The notes: generated by a model from the letters alone, not told the origin. A stretch of DNA of 64,000 nucleotides from Janthinobacterium lividum (GCF_023509035.1 NZ_CP075583.1:1054001-1118000), one strand, 5' to 3'; positions 46,418 through 55,729 are shown, numbered from the stretch's first letter. Program-made: numbers and translations.

Positions 46418-48232
46418 ATGATGTTTTTACGCAAAACCGCCTGCGCCGCCGGCCTGGCCCTGTTGACGCTTTTCACCGTACCGGCCCACGCCGCCACCGA
46501 TGCCGTGGCGGGTCGGGCGGGCAAGACATTGCACCTGTTTCTCAGCACTAGCGAGACGGGCCTGGACCCGGCCGTGGCGTCGGACCTGGCCAGCCTGAAC
46601 TTGATGGAAAACATTTTTGACCCCTTGCTGCGCTATGACTACCTGGCGCGCCCCGTGCAACTGCAGGGCAATACGGCGCGCGGCTTGCCGACCGTGGAAG
46701 ATGGCGGACGCACGTATATCTTTCACTTGCAGCCCGGTATTTTCTTTACCCCCGATCCCGCCTTCAAGGGCAAGCCGCGCGAAGTGACGGCGCAGGATTA
46801 TGTCTACAGCCTGACGCGGCTGTATGACCCCAGCCTGAAGTCGCCGTGGTTGTTCTTGCTGGAAGATAAGCTGGTGGGTGATGCGGCTCTGAAAACCAAA
46901 TTCAGCTACGACACGCCGATCGCCGGCTTGCAGGCGCTGGACAAATACACCCTGCGCATCCGCCTGAACGGCGTCGACCCGAACTTCCTGTTTTACCTGG
47001 CCATGCCGGCCACCGGCGTGGTGGCGCGCGAAGTGGCCGAAGCGTATGCGGCGCCGGGGCAGATCGGCAACCATCCCGTGGGCACGGGGCCGTTCCTGGT
47101 GAAGGAATGGAAACGTAGCGACAAGATCGTGCTGCAGGCCAATCCGACTTTCCGCCCCACCGTATTCCATACGGAAGCCAAGGCGCTGGCCGTCTTGCCG
47201 CTGGATGCGCGCGCCATCGCCACCGCGCTGGAAGGCAAGCACTTGCCCCTGGTCGAGCGCATCGAAGTGCGCATCGTCGAGGAATATCAATCGCGCATGC
47301 TGGGTTTTCTGAAAGGCGAATTCGATTATCTGGAGCAAGTGCCCGAATCGATGACGGACATGGTGCTGGAAAACGGCGCTCTGAAACCGGTGCTGGCCGC
47401 CAAGGGTCTGCAACTGACGCGCTTTCCCGTGCTGCAGACGTATTACATGTGGATGAATATGGACGACCCTGTGCTGGGTGGCACGACCAAGGACAAGCTG
47501 GCCCTGCGGCGCGCCATCGCCCTCAGCTACAACAGCCGCGAAGACATCGCGTTGTTGAAGAAAGGCCTGGCCTTGCCGGCCCAGTCGCCGCTGCCACCCA
47601 ATGTGCTCGGTTACGACAAGAGCTACCGCAGCCCCGTCGGCTACGATCCGGCGCTGGCGCGCGCCTTGCTGGACCGCTTTGGCTACAAGACGGGCGCCGA
47701 TGGTTTCCGCACCCAGCCGGACGGTACGCCCTTGATCCTGAGCATGCACACGGAACCGAGCACGGTGGGACGCCTGCGCGATGAGCTGTGGCGACGCAAC
47801 CTGAACGCCATCGGCCTGCGCGTTGAGTTCAAGAGCGACAAGAAGACGGAAATCATCAAGGCTTCGCGCCTGGGCAAGGTGCAGATGTTCGAGACCAACT
47901 GGATCGCCGACTTCCCCGACGGCGATAATTTTATGCAATTGTTGTATGGCGGCAACGTTGGCCGCGCCAACTATGCCCGCTTCAACTTGCCCGATTACAA
48001 TAAACGCTATGAGGAGGCGCGCCTGCTATCCGATACGCCGCGCCGACGCAGTCTGTACTTCGACCTGTTTCAGCTAATCCACGCCTACACGCCGTGGGTG
48101 CTGCTGACACATCCCATCTCCGCCGACCTGCAGCAACCGTGGCTAAAAAACTACAGGCGCCACCCCGTGGAATTCACGTCCTGGCGCTATCTGGACGTGG
48201 ATAAAGCCAAGGGTAGCCCCGCAGGCAAGTGA
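46418..48232 (+). CDS. Periplasmic peptide-binding protein (ABC transporter family 5), no permease nearby
   Basis: A 604-residue protein with a Sec signal (MMFLRKTACAAGLALLTLFT...AHA). The SBP_bac_5 fold is shown by SETGLDPAVASDLASLNLMENIFDPL, HPVGTGPFLVKEW, the YYMWMNMDDPVLG segment, and FETNWIADFPDGDNFMQLLYGG. The family binds oligopeptides, dipeptides or murein tripeptide. No ABC permease or ATPase is adjacent, so it must borrow one or act otherwise. A TonB receptor and an LD-carboxypeptidase follow, and it shares a promoter-region motif with the receptor. Starts at 46418 or 46421, without a strong ribosome site. Confidence 0.9.
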   Translation: MMFLRKTACAAGLALLTLFTVPAHAATDAVAGRAGKTLHLFLSTSETGLDPAVASDLASLNLMENIFDPLLRYDYLARPVQLQGNTARGLPTVEDGGRTYIFHLQPGIFFTPDPAFKGKPREVTAQDYVYSLTRLYDPSLKSPWLFLLEDKLVGDAALKTKFSYDTPIAGLQALDKYTLRIRLNGVDPNFLFYLAMPATGVVAREVAEAYAAPGQIGNHPVGTGPFLVKEWKRSDKIVLQANPTFRPTVFHTEAKALAVLPLDARAIATALEGKHLPLVERIEVRIVEEYQSRMLGFLKGEFDYLEQVPESMTDMVLENGALKPVLAAKGLQLTRFPVLQTYYMWMNMDDPVLGGTTKDKLALRRAIALSYNSREDIALLKKGLALPAQSPLPPNVLGYDKSYRSPVGYDPALARALLDRFGYKTGADGFRTQPDGTPLILSMHTEPSTVGRLRDELWRRNLNAIGLRVEFKSDKKTEIIKASRLGKVQMFETNWIADFPDGDNFMQLLYGGNVGRANYARFNLPDYNKRYEEARLLSDTPRRRSLYFDLFQLIHAYTPWVLLTHPISADLQQPWLKNYRRHPVEFTSWRYLDVDKAKGSPAGK

Positions 48233-48258
48233 CCATGTCGCGGAAAAGGGCATTCATT

Positions 48259-48295
48259 CCAAAAAGTTATGGTTAGGAAAGCATTTTTCATTGGC
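48259..48295. promoter_or_regulatory. Shared bipartite motif upstream of the TonB receptor
   Basis: CCAAAAAGTTAT (48259-48270), 14 bases, TTTTCATTGGC (48285-48295). Identical blocks and spacing to 46302-46338. It lies 156 bases before the receptor start, in a 218-base gap. Confidence 0.6.
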
Positions 48296-48450
48296 TGGCC
48301 GCGGATGCATCGCGCTACTCTGAAAATGAAAACAAATAAAGTCATGCGCAAATGTCATATAAAAAATGTACTGCGAGACAGACGTTGCGACATATCTATA
48401 CAGCCTGACTTGATAACTCAAGTTTCGATTGCCCAACAAGGAGAAGACCT

Positions 48451-51204
48451 GTGAAATTGAAGAAGCTAGCGCAGTTGGTGGCATTGATGGGGGTGGTGGG
48501 GCCGGTCGTAGCACAGGAAGCGGCGCCGCCATCGATGCAACGGGTCGAGGTGACGGGCAGTAGCATCAAGCGGGTGGCCAAGGAAGGCGCGCTGCCGGTG
48601 CAAGTCATCACCTTTGACCAGATCGAAAAGCAGGGCATCACGACGACCGAGCAACTGGTGCGCACCCTGTCGGCGAATGGCACGGGCGCCGATAACATGA
48701 CTTCGGGCAATAACGTGTTTGGCGCCGATGCCGACAGGGTTAGCGGCGGCGCTTCGTTCGCCTCGCTGCGCGGCCTGGGACCGTCGAGCACCTTGGTGCT
48801 GTTGAATGGCCGCCGCATCGCCACGCACGGCGCCAGCGGCAAGTCTGTCGATCTGAACTCGATCCCGCTGGGCGCGATTTCACGCGTGGAAATTCTCAAG
48901 GATGGCGCCTCGGCCATCTACGGCACGGACGCCATCGGCGGCGTGATCAATTTCATTTTGAAGACCAATTACAGCGGCGTGGAAGCGTCCGTCTCCACCA
49001 ATGACACGCAGGCAGGCGGCGGCGCCACGCGCCGCGCTTCCATCCTGGCCGGCACGGGTTCGCTGGAAAGCGACCGCTACAACATCATGGCCAGCCTGAC
49101 CGTCGACAAGGCCGAGCGTCTTAACGGCAGCGACCGCTCCTTCGTCAACGGCTACCAGCCGGGCCGTGGCCTGTCGCCCGATACCACGGGCACGCCGTTC
49201 GCCAACCAGATGGCGGGCGCCGGCACGGCATTGAATACCTCGTTCCAATTACCTGGCGACCCGAATAAATACCTGCAAGCCAATCCGCTGAGTTTCCAGG
49301 GCAAGTGCGACAGCGTCGCCGGCATGTCGCAATACCAGACGGAGCTGTGGAAAGACGTGACCTCGCCGCTGCGCACCAAGTATTCCTGTGCGTATGACTA
49401 TGGGGCCGACTATGTGCTGCAATTCCCTGTCGAGCGGGCCAATCTGCTGTCGCGCGGCACGTTCCAGCTGGCGCCTGACCACCGCATGTTTGTCGAAGTG
49501 CTCGGTTCGCGTACCAAGGCCACGGCCATTTTGACGCCGATGCAGGTGCAGGCGACCGTCGCCAACAAGAATTTGTATCCGGTCGGTGGCGCGTATTATC
49601 AGGATCTGTCGGCCTACATCCCTTCTTTCGACAAGACCAAGCCGATTTCCTATAAATGGCGCGCCAATGACGTGGGCAACCGCACGCAGGAAAACACGAC
49701 CGACAATGCCCGCGTGCTGGTGGGCTTTGAGGGTAACTTTGGCAAGTGGGATTACAAAGCCGGCATTTCGCGCGCCGAAAGCAGCACCAAGACCAAGCTG
49801 ACGGATGGCTATTCCTACACGGACAAGTTGTACGCGGCACTGGCCAGCGGCATCATCAATCCCTGGGTGGGCGCTGGACAGAGCCAGACGGAAGCGGCCA
49901 GGCAATTGATCGAATCGACCAAGTTCCGTGGCGACTTCCAGCATGGCAAGACGACCCTGACGCAGATCGACGGGGCAGTTTCGGGCGAGCTGTTCCAGCT
50001 GCCGGCCGGTGCGCTGGCCATGGCGGCCGGTTTTGACTTGCGCCGCGAGGGCTACAGCTTTGGGCAAGACGTCGACGCCATCCAGATCCTGCTGGCGCCG
50101 GGCAATGCTTCATTGAAAGATGCCAGCCGTACCGTCAAGGCCGTGTATGCCGAGTTGCTGGTGCCGGTCACGAAGGACCTGGAAATGCAGCTGGCTATCC
50201 GACGCGACGATTACAGCCTGGTGGGCGCGACGACGAATCCGAAAGTGGCCTTCCGTTACCAGCCGACCGACTTCCTGCTGTTCCGTGGTTCGGCCAGCAA
50301 GGGTTTCCTCGCACCAAGCTTCCAGCAGCTGTATTCCGGTTCGCTGAGCCAGGAATTACCGAACGGCGTGATCGACCAGGAAGGCTGCGCCAAGCATCCG
50401 GGCGTGCCCGAGTACTGCTCCATCGACCGCCTCGACTACAAGACGGGTGGCAACACGAATTTGAAGCCGGAAACGTCGAAGCAGGGCAGCGTCGGTTTCG
50501 TCATCGAGCCATTCAAGGGATATTCGGCCTCGTTCGACTACTGGGCCATCAATACCAAGGATCGCATCCTGAACCGCACGCCGCAAATCGTGCTGGCCAA
50601 TTACCAGGCGCTGAACCAGTATATCCACCGCAATCCTGACGGCACCATCGAGTACGTGCAGGCGGGCTGGATCAATGCGGCAGGCAGCCGCGTGCGCGGC
50701 CTCGACGTGGGCTTGCGCGGCGAAGGCAAGATCCAGGACGCGAAATGGACGGCGACCCTGGACGGTACGTACATGGACAGCTTCAAGTTTGCGGAATATC
50801 AAGGCCAGGAGTACCAGGAGCTGGTCGGCAAGTTTTATACGCGCGATCTGTACCTGCGCTGGAAACACAATGCCAGCTTCGGCGTGTCGCGCGGCGACTG
50901 GAGCGGCTTGCTGATCCAGAGTTTTTCGTCGGGCTACAAGGATCAGGTGCCGAATGGCGGCAAGGGTACGCCGCCACCGGGTTTCAAGCCGGACGTGTCC
51001 AGCTACACGACGTATAACTTGTCGGGCACGTACACGGGCTTCAAAAATACCACCATCACCGTGGGCATCCAGAACTTGTTCGACCGCGATCCGCCGTTCA
51101 CCGCGCACAACGTGGATGAAGTGGTGGGCGCCGGCTGGGACCCGCGCGTGGCCGATCCGCGTGGCCGTTCGCTGTCGTTCCAGCTGAAGTACAAGTTCAT
51201 GTAA
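48451..51204 (+). CDS. TonB-dependent outer-membrane receptor
   Basis: A 917-residue protein from GTG with AAGGAG 7 bases upstream. It has a signal peptide (MKLKKLAQLVALMGVVGPVVAQ), a plug domain with VEVTGSSIKRVAKEGALPVQV and ASFASLRGLGPSSTLVLLNGRR, KDGASAIYGTDAIGGVINFI, and a large beta-barrel ending RGRSLSFQLKYKFM. It belongs to the group with many members in carbohydrate- and peptide-feeding Gram-negatives. The ligand is not readable; the neighbours point to peptides, possibly wall-derived. Confidence 0.92.
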   Translation: MKLKKLAQLVALMGVVGPVVAQEAAPPSMQRVEVTGSSIKRVAKEGALPVQVITFDQIEKQGITTTEQLVRTLSANGTGADNMTSGNNVFGADADRVSGGASFASLRGLGPSSTLVLLNGRRIATHGASGKSVDLNSIPLGAISRVEILKDGASAIYGTDAIGGVINFILKTNYSGVEASVSTNDTQAGGGATRRASILAGTGSLESDRYNIMASLTVDKAERLNGSDRSFVNGYQPGRGLSPDTTGTPFANQMAGAGTALNTSFQLPGDPNKYLQANPLSFQGKCDSVAGMSQYQTELWKDVTSPLRTKYSCAYDYGADYVLQFPVERANLLSRGTFQLAPDHRMFVEVLGSRTKATAILTPMQVQATVANKNLYPVGGAYYQDLSAYIPSFDKTKPISYKWRANDVGNRTQENTTDNARVLVGFEGNFGKWDYKAGISRAESSTKTKLTDGYSYTDKLYAALASGIINPWVGAGQSQTEAARQLIESTKFRGDFQHGKTTLTQIDGAVSGELFQLPAGALAMAAGFDLRREGYSFGQDVDAIQILLAPGNASLKDASRTVKAVYAELLVPVTKDLEMQLAIRRDDYSLVGATTNPKVAFRYQPTDFLLFRGSASKGFLAPSFQQLYSGSLSQELPNGVIDQEGCAKHPGVPEYCSIDRLDYKTGGNTNLKPETSKQGSVGFVIEPFKGYSASFDYWAINTKDRILNRTPQIVLANYQALNQYIHRNPDGTIEYVQAGWINAAGSRVRGLDVGLRGEGKIQDAKWTATLDGTYMDSFKFAEYQGQEYQELVGKFYTRDLYLRWKHNASFGVSRGDWSGLLIQSFSSGYKDQVPNGGKGTPPPGFKPDVSSYTTYNLSGTYTGFKNTTITVGIQNLFDRDPPFTAHNVDEVVGAGWDPRVADPRGRSLSFQLKYKFM

Positions 51205-51248
51205 GGCGGCCATGCCGGCGGTGATCCTGCCGGCATGCTAACCTCGTG

Positions 51249-51274
51249 CGGCGGCGCCTGGCGTCGCCGTTTTT
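51249..51274 (+). terminator. Terminator-like hairpin after the TonB receptor
   Basis: CGGCGGCG, loop CCTGG, CGTCGCCG, then TTTTT (51270-51274). An earlier hairpin CATGCCGGC/GCCGGCATG lies at about 51211-51237. The following gene starts only 19 bases later, so termination may be partial. Confidence 0.65.
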
Positions 51275-51292
51275 ATTTCAGGAAAGGGCCGC

Positions 51293-52372
51293 ATGTCCAG
51301 TCAGACCAATCTCAGCCGGCGCCGCTTCGGCGGCTTGCTGGCCGCCACCCTGGGGGCGGCAGGCACACCGGTGTGGGCTGCGGCCGCGCAAGAGAAGGGC
51401 AAACGCATGCAACAGCAACACGCATTGATCAAACCGGCGCGCCTGCGCCAGGGCGACCTGGTCGCCATCATCGCACCGGGCGGCTTTACGGATGAGGATG
51501 CCATCGCCAAGGCCCAGCGCAATATCGAATCGCTGGGCTTGCGCGCCAGCCTGGGCGCCAACATCCGCGCCGTGCACGGCAACTATGCGGGCACGGTGCA
51601 GCAGCGCCTCGATGATCTGCACGCGGCGTTCCGCGATCCGGACGTCAAGGCGGTGTGGGCCATCCGCGGCGGCTCCGGCTGCATCTCGCTGCTGGCGCTG
51701 CTCGACTATGCCTTGATCCAGCGCAACCCGAAAGTGCTGATCGGCTATTCCGACATCACGGCCCTGCACCTGGCCATCGGCCGCCAGACGGGCCTGGTGA
51801 CCTTCCACGGTCCTGTGGCCTCGTCCACGTTTTCCGACTATACGGTGACGCAGCTGCAAAACGTGCTGATGACGCCGCAAGACAGCTACACGATCCCGAT
51901 GGCGCTGGATAACCACCGCCGCGCGCAGACGCAGCCGAACTTCGCCATCCGTACCGTGCATGGCGGCCAGGCGACGGGACGCTTGACGGGCGGCAACCTG
52001 TGCATGGTCAGCGCGCTGGCCGGCACGCCGTATGCGGCTGATTTCCGCGAGCGCATCCTTTTCCTCGAAGAAATCAACGAAGTGCCCTACCGCATCGACC
52101 GCATGTTGTGCCAGCTCGACCTGTCCGTGGGGTTTTCCAAGGCGGCGGCGCTGATGCTGGGCATTTTCGAGCATTGCGAGGCGGCCGAGGGCGATACGGC
52201 GCTGACCCTCGATGCTACCCTGGACCAGCATTTGCAGCCTTTACGCGTGCCGGCCGTCAGCGGCTACTCGTTTGGCCATATCCGCCACCAGTTCACGATA
52301 CCGATGGGCATATTGGCGACCCTGGATGCGGACCGGCAAACCTTGACCTTGTTGGAGCCGGCCGTCTGTTAG
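51293..52372 (+). CDS. ldcA: LD-carboxypeptidase (peptidase S66) with Tat-type signal
   Basis: A 359-residue protein. The twin-arginine N-terminus is SRRRFGGLLAATLGAAGTPV. The S66 domain starts LRQGDLVAIIAPGGF; the nucleophile serine is in KVLIGYSDITALHLAI, and the Glu/His of the triad lie in FLEEINEVPYRIDRML and the C-terminal SGYSFGHIRHQ. LdcA cuts the terminal D-Ala from murein tetrapeptides. The E. coli enzyme is cytoplasmic; an exported version would act on peptides before uptake. AGGAAAGG precedes the ATG. Confidence 0.9.
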   Translation: MSSQTNLSRRRFGGLLAATLGAAGTPVWAAAAQEKGKRMQQQHALIKPARLRQGDLVAIIAPGGFTDEDAIAKAQRNIESLGLRASLGANIRAVHGNYAGTVQQRLDDLHAAFRDPDVKAVWAIRGGSGCISLLALLDYALIQRNPKVLIGYSDITALHLAIGRQTGLVTFHGPVASSTFSDYTVTQLQNVLMTPQDSYTIPMALDNHRRAQTQPNFAIRTVHGGQATGRLTGGNLCMVSALAGTPYAADFRERILFLEEINEVPYRIDRMLCQLDLSVGFSKAAALMLGIFEHCEAAEGDTALTLDATLDQHLQPLRVPAVSGYSFGHIRHQFTIPMGILATLDADRQTLTLLEPAVC

Positions 52373-52459
52373 CGTACGGTGCAGCGGGGCGATTGTCAGT
52401 ATGCTAGTGTGATTGCAGGCGTGGCACGAGGCCGCGCCGCCTTCTTTACCGTTTCCGAC

Positions 52460-53353
52460 ATGATTAACCGCCACGCCAGTACCTACATCCTCAGCCACCC
52501 GCTGGCCTTTGTGCTGCAGGTGCTGAAGGGTTTCCGCGCCAACCAGGGCTTGCTGCTGGCGGGCGCCGTCGCGTATTACTCGCTGCTCTCCATCGTGCCC
52601 CTGCTGATGCTGGTGGTGGTGGCCCTGTCGCACGTGATCGCGCAGGACGAATTGTTGCAAACCATAGGCCATTACCTGGAATGGCTGGTGCCGGGACAAT
52701 CGAAGGCCATCGTGGGCGAGATCGCGCATTTTCTCAACAACCGGGGCGTGATCGGCTGGCTGCTGCTGCTGACCATGCTGTTTTTCAGCTCGCTGGCGTT
52801 TACCGTGCTGGAAAACGCCATGAGCGTGATCTTTATCCACCGCGTGGCCATCCGCCGCCGCCATTTCCTCATTTCCGCCGTGCTGCCGTACTGCTACATC
52901 CTGTGCCTGGGCGTGGGCATCTTGCTCATCACCCTGATGGCGGGCGGCCTACAGGTGATGGGCGAGGAAAGCGTACGTTTCCTGCGCCACGACTGGGGCC
53001 TGGAAGGGGTGTCCGGCGTGTTGCTGTATTTGCTGGGGCTGGCGGGCGAAATTCTCGTACTGAGTTCGATTTACCTGGTCATGCCCGTCGGGCGGCTGTC
53101 GATCACGCATGCGCTGATCGGCGGCGTGACGGCGGCCCTGCTGTGGGAAATCGCCCGCCATGTGCTGGTCTGGTATTTCTCGACCTTGTCGCAGGTCAAC
53201 GTCGTGTACGGCTCGATGACGACGGCCATTGTCGTCATGTTCAGCCTGGAAATCGGCGCCACCCTGCTATTGCTGGGCGCGCAAGTGATTTCCGAGTACG
53301 AAAGAGTTGCCCGCGGCGGCGAAGAGGACAAGCCGCTGGCGCTAAGGACTTGA
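52460..53353 (+). CDS. YihY/UPF0761 family inner-membrane protein (BrkB-like)
   Basis: About 297 residues with six hydrophobic segments. AGAVAYYSLLSIVPLLMLVVV near the start and VYGSMTTAIVVMFSLEIGATLLLLGAQV near the end are hallmarks of the family, once annotated as ribonuclease BN, which is not supported. The function is unknown. No ribosome site precedes the chosen ATG. Confidence 0.85.
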   Translation: MINRHASTYILSHPLAFVLQVLKGFRANQGLLLAGAVAYYSLLSIVPLLMLVVVALSHVIAQDELLQTIGHYLEWLVPGQSKAIVGEIAHFLNNRGVIGWLLLLTMLFFSSLAFTVLENAMSVIFIHRVAIRRRHFLISAVLPYCYILCLGVGILLITLMAGGLQVMGEESVRFLRHDWGLEGVSGVLLYLLGLAGEILVLSSIYLVMPVGRLSITHALIGGVTAALLWEIARHVLVWYFSTLSQVNVVYGSMTTAIVVMFSLEIGATLLLLGAQVISEYERVARGGEEDKPLALRT

Positions 53354-53366
53354 TTTAAAAAGATTA

Positions 53367-53395
53367 TTGCACCGCACAAAAAGCTGTGCTATACT
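53367..53395 (+). promoter_or_regulatory. Consensus-like sigma-70 promoter of the candidate RNA
   Basis: TTGCAC (53367-53372), exactly 17 bases, TATACT (53390-53395). It is one of the best promoters in the window and no protein gene follows it. Confidence 0.7.
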
Positions 53396-53401
53396 CCGTT
53401 C

Positions 53402-53665
53402 AGTGATTGAGATTTGGCAGCAAATTATCTCACCATCCAGTTTCAGCGCGGCGACCGACAGGTGTAATGTCGATGGCGTGACAGTGCGAAGAAATGGATT
53501 TTGTAATTCCGGATACGATGGTCGATTTACACCTTGGAGTCACTATGCAGATAGCATGGGAGTCCGAAAATCAGGAGGCACTTTGCAGATAGCACTGGCG
53601 TCCATGACACGATTAAAGCATTGGTAATACATTGGAACAAGCCCGCGTTGAGCGGGCTTTTTTTT
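53402..53665 (+). ncRNA. Candidate non-coding RNA of about 264 nt
   Basis: A near-consensus promoter and a strong terminator bracket this stretch, and I find no convincing protein in any frame. Inside are GAGAT...ATCTC pairing near the 5' end and two 20-base imperfect direct repeats, TGCAGATAGCATGGGAGTCC (53546-53565) and TGCAGATAGCACTGGCGTCC (53584-53603), with three differences. A 15-codon frame from 53545 has GGAG in front and might be a leader peptide. I do not recognise a known RNA family. A degraded small gene is the main alternative. Confidence 0.5.
53639..53665 (+). terminator. Intrinsic terminator of the candidate RNA
   Basis: AAGCCCGC, loop GTTGA, GCGGGCTT, with eight Ts at 53658-53665 followed by CGTC, the same tail as the tRNA-Pro and rrn terminators. 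Confidence 0.88.
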
Positions 53666-53676
53666 CGTCCATGGCT

Positions 53677-53796
53677 GGCGCGTTGAGCAACCTACTGCGC
53701 AGCCCGCTCCCGACTCGGCGTTACTCGCCGTACTTCAGTACGGCTGCGTTACTCAAGCCGATATCGAGCTTGCTCGCTACGGTTGCTCAAAGCGCC
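53677..53796. repeat. Structured 120-bp palindromic repeat element, copy A
   Basis: The outer stem GGCGCGTTGAGCAACC (53677-53692) pairs with GGTTGCTCAAAGCGCC (53781-53796) with one mismatch. The inner hairpin is GCCGTACT-TC-AGTACGGC (53727-53744), flanked by GGCGTTACTC and TGCGTTACTC. Copy B at 62031-62148 has the same plan and alignable core. No gene is inside. Confidence 0.7.
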
Positions 53797-53813
53797 GAGA
53801 CTTTTACTGCTTT

Positions 53814-54941
53814 TTATAAAGCTCTGGCGATCAGGATTTTCTGAATATCGCTGGTCCCCTCGTAAATCTGGCATACGCGCACGTCGCGGTAGATGCGCTC
53901 GACGGGGAAGTCGGACACATAGCCATAGCCGCCGTGCACCTGGATGGCGTCCGAACACACTTTTTCCGCCATTTCCGACGCAAACAGCTTGGCCATGGCC
54001 GCTTCCTTCAGGCAGGGCAGGCCCGCATCCTTCATCGATGCCGCGTGGCGGATCAGTTGACGCGCCGCTTCGATCTGTGTGGCCATGTCGGCCAGGCGGA
54101 ATTGCACAGCCTGGTGTTCATAGATGGGTTTGCCGAAACTTTCGCGTTCGCGCGCATAGCTCAAGGCCGCTTCATATGCGGCGCGCGCCATGCCCACGGC
54201 TTGCGAAGCGATGCCGATGCGTCCGCCTTCCAGGCCGGACAGGGCGATCTTGTAGCCTTGCCCTTCTTCGCCAATCAGATTTTCCGACGGAATGCGGCAA
54301 TTCTCGAATAGGATCTGCGCCGTGTCAGATGAGTGCTGGCCCATCTTCTGTTCCAGTCCCGCCACGATGTAGCCGGGCGTGTTCGTCGGCACCCAGAAGG
54401 CGCTGATGCCGCGCTTGCCGGCCGCCTTGTCGGTGACGGCCATGACGATGGCCACGTCCGCATACTTGCCACTGGTAATGAACTGCTTGGTGCCGTTGAT
54501 GACGTATTCATTGCCGTCGAGGGTGGCCGTGGTGCGCAGGGCCGAGGCGTCGCTGCCCGTGTGCGGTTCCGTCAGGCAAAATGCACCGAGCATGGCGCCT
54601 TGTGCCAGAGGACGCAGCCATTGTTCCTTTTGCGCGTCATTCGCGTACATCATGGCGATGCTGCACACGGGGCAATTGTTGACGGAAATGATGGTCGACG
54701 TGCCGCCATCGCCGGCGGCGATTTCTTCCAGCACCAGGGCCAGCGAAACGTAGTCGAGACCGGCGCCGCCCAGCGCTTCCGGCACGGCCACGCCAAAGGC
54801 GCCCAGGGCGGCCAGTTCCTGCAATTCTTCCTTGGGGAAATGATGTTCCTTGTCCCAGCGGGCCGCGTTGGGCGCCAGGCGCTCGCGCGAAAAACTGCGC
54901 AGCGCTTCCTGGATCATTGTCTGTTCTTCATTGAGTATCAT
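53814..54941 (-). CDS. Acyl-CoA dehydrogenase
   Basis: A 375-residue protein. FCLTEPHTGSDASALRTTA and WVINGTK-like YVINGTKQFITSG form the FAD site; IQVHGGYGYVSDFPVERIYRDVRVCQIYEGTSDIQ is the C-terminal signature, with the catalytic Glu in YEGTSD. This resembles short/medium-chain (butyryl-CoA-type) enzymes rather than isovaleryl-CoA dehydrogenase, which is the separate liuA at 58.8 kb. It is the last gene of the aceK-thiolase-SDR-acd minus-strand run. Confidence 0.92.
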   Translation of the reverse strand: MILNEEQTMIQEALRSFSRERLAPNAARWDKEHHFPKEELQELAALGAFGVAVPEALGGAGLDYVSLALVLEEIAAGDGGTSTIISVNNCPVCSIAMMYANDAQKEQWLRPLAQGAMLGAFCLTEPHTGSDASALRTTATLDGNEYVINGTKQFITSGKYADVAIVMAVTDKAAGKRGISAFWVPTNTPGYIVAGLEQKMGQHSSDTAQILFENCRIPSENLIGEEGQGYKIALSGLEGGRIGIASQAVGMARAAYEAALSYARERESFGKPIYEHQAVQFRLADMATQIEAARQLIRHAASMKDAGLPCLKEAAMAKLFASEMAEKVCSDAIQVHGGYGYVSDFPVERIYRDVRVCQIYEGTSDIQKILIARAL

Positions 54942-54980
54942 GGGACGTCGTCTCGTTTGTTTTTATGGTGGATGCGGGAA

Positions 54981-55649
54981 TTACCAGGCGATGGGCTTGC
55001 CATCGTAGTTGCGGAACACGGCCTTGTCCGTGGCCGGCAGGCTGGCCAGGGTGGCGCGTATGCCGGCAGCGCTTTGCTCGGGCGAAATATCGGCGCCGGC
55101 GCCGCCCATGTCCGTGCGTACCCAGCCCGGATGGAAGGCGACGCAGCTGACGCCTTGCGGGCCATGCACGAGGGCCGTGTCAATCAGCACGGAATTCAAG
55201 GCGGCCTTGCTGGCGCGGTACAGCGAACCGCTGGGGTTGCCGCGCTCGCTCAAGGAGCCCATGTGCGAGGACAGCACGGCCAGTTTCCCTTTGGCATTGC
55301 TCACCAGCGGCGCCAATATGGGCAGCAGCCGCATGGCCGCCAGCACATTCGTGTGCATGACGGCATCGAAATCTTCTTGCGTGGGGGAACCGTCGTGACG
55401 GGGGCCGTACACGCCCGCGTTGAGGATGGCCACGTCGAGCTTTTCATCGTCGAGCTTCCAGCCCAGGCCGGCACAGCCTTCCACATCCGTCACGTCGAGC
55501 TGGTGCGCTTCCACGCCCAGTTGCCTGAGGGCGTCGCAGGCGTCCGGTGTGCGTGCCGTGGCGATCACCCGCCAGCCATCGTGGCGGTATTGACGGACGA
55601 TTTCGTGGCCGATGCCGCGCGAGGCGCCGATGATCAATGCGGTTGGCAT
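54981..55649 (-). CDS. Short-chain dehydrogenase/reductase
   Basis: About 222 residues from MPTALIIGASRGIGHEIVRQ. TGxxxGIG-type cofactor loop GASRGIG, NAG motif in AILNAGVYGP, and the YxxxK in SLYRASKAALNS with the upstream Ser in LSSHMGSLSE are intact. The start has AGGAGAACAC. The substrate cannot be told; relatives include C-factor-like and carbonyl reductases. Confidence 0.88.
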   Translation of the reverse strand: MPTALIIGASRGIGHEIVRQYRHDGWRVIATARTPDACDALRQLGVEAHQLDVTDVEGCAGLGWKLDDEKLDVAILNAGVYGPRHDGSPTQEDFDAVMHTNVLAAMRLLPILAPLVSNAKGKLAVLSSHMGSLSERGNPSGSLYRASKAALNSVLIDTALVHGPQGVSCVAFHPGWVRTDMGGAGADISPEQSAAGIRATLASLPATDKAVFRNYDGKPIAW

Positions 55650-55729
55650 GTGTTCTCCTTGGGTAATCCAATGAAAAGGCGCGCAGCGAACGTGTCCACG
55701 CCGCGCGCGCCTGTCGTCAACAGAGCAGC

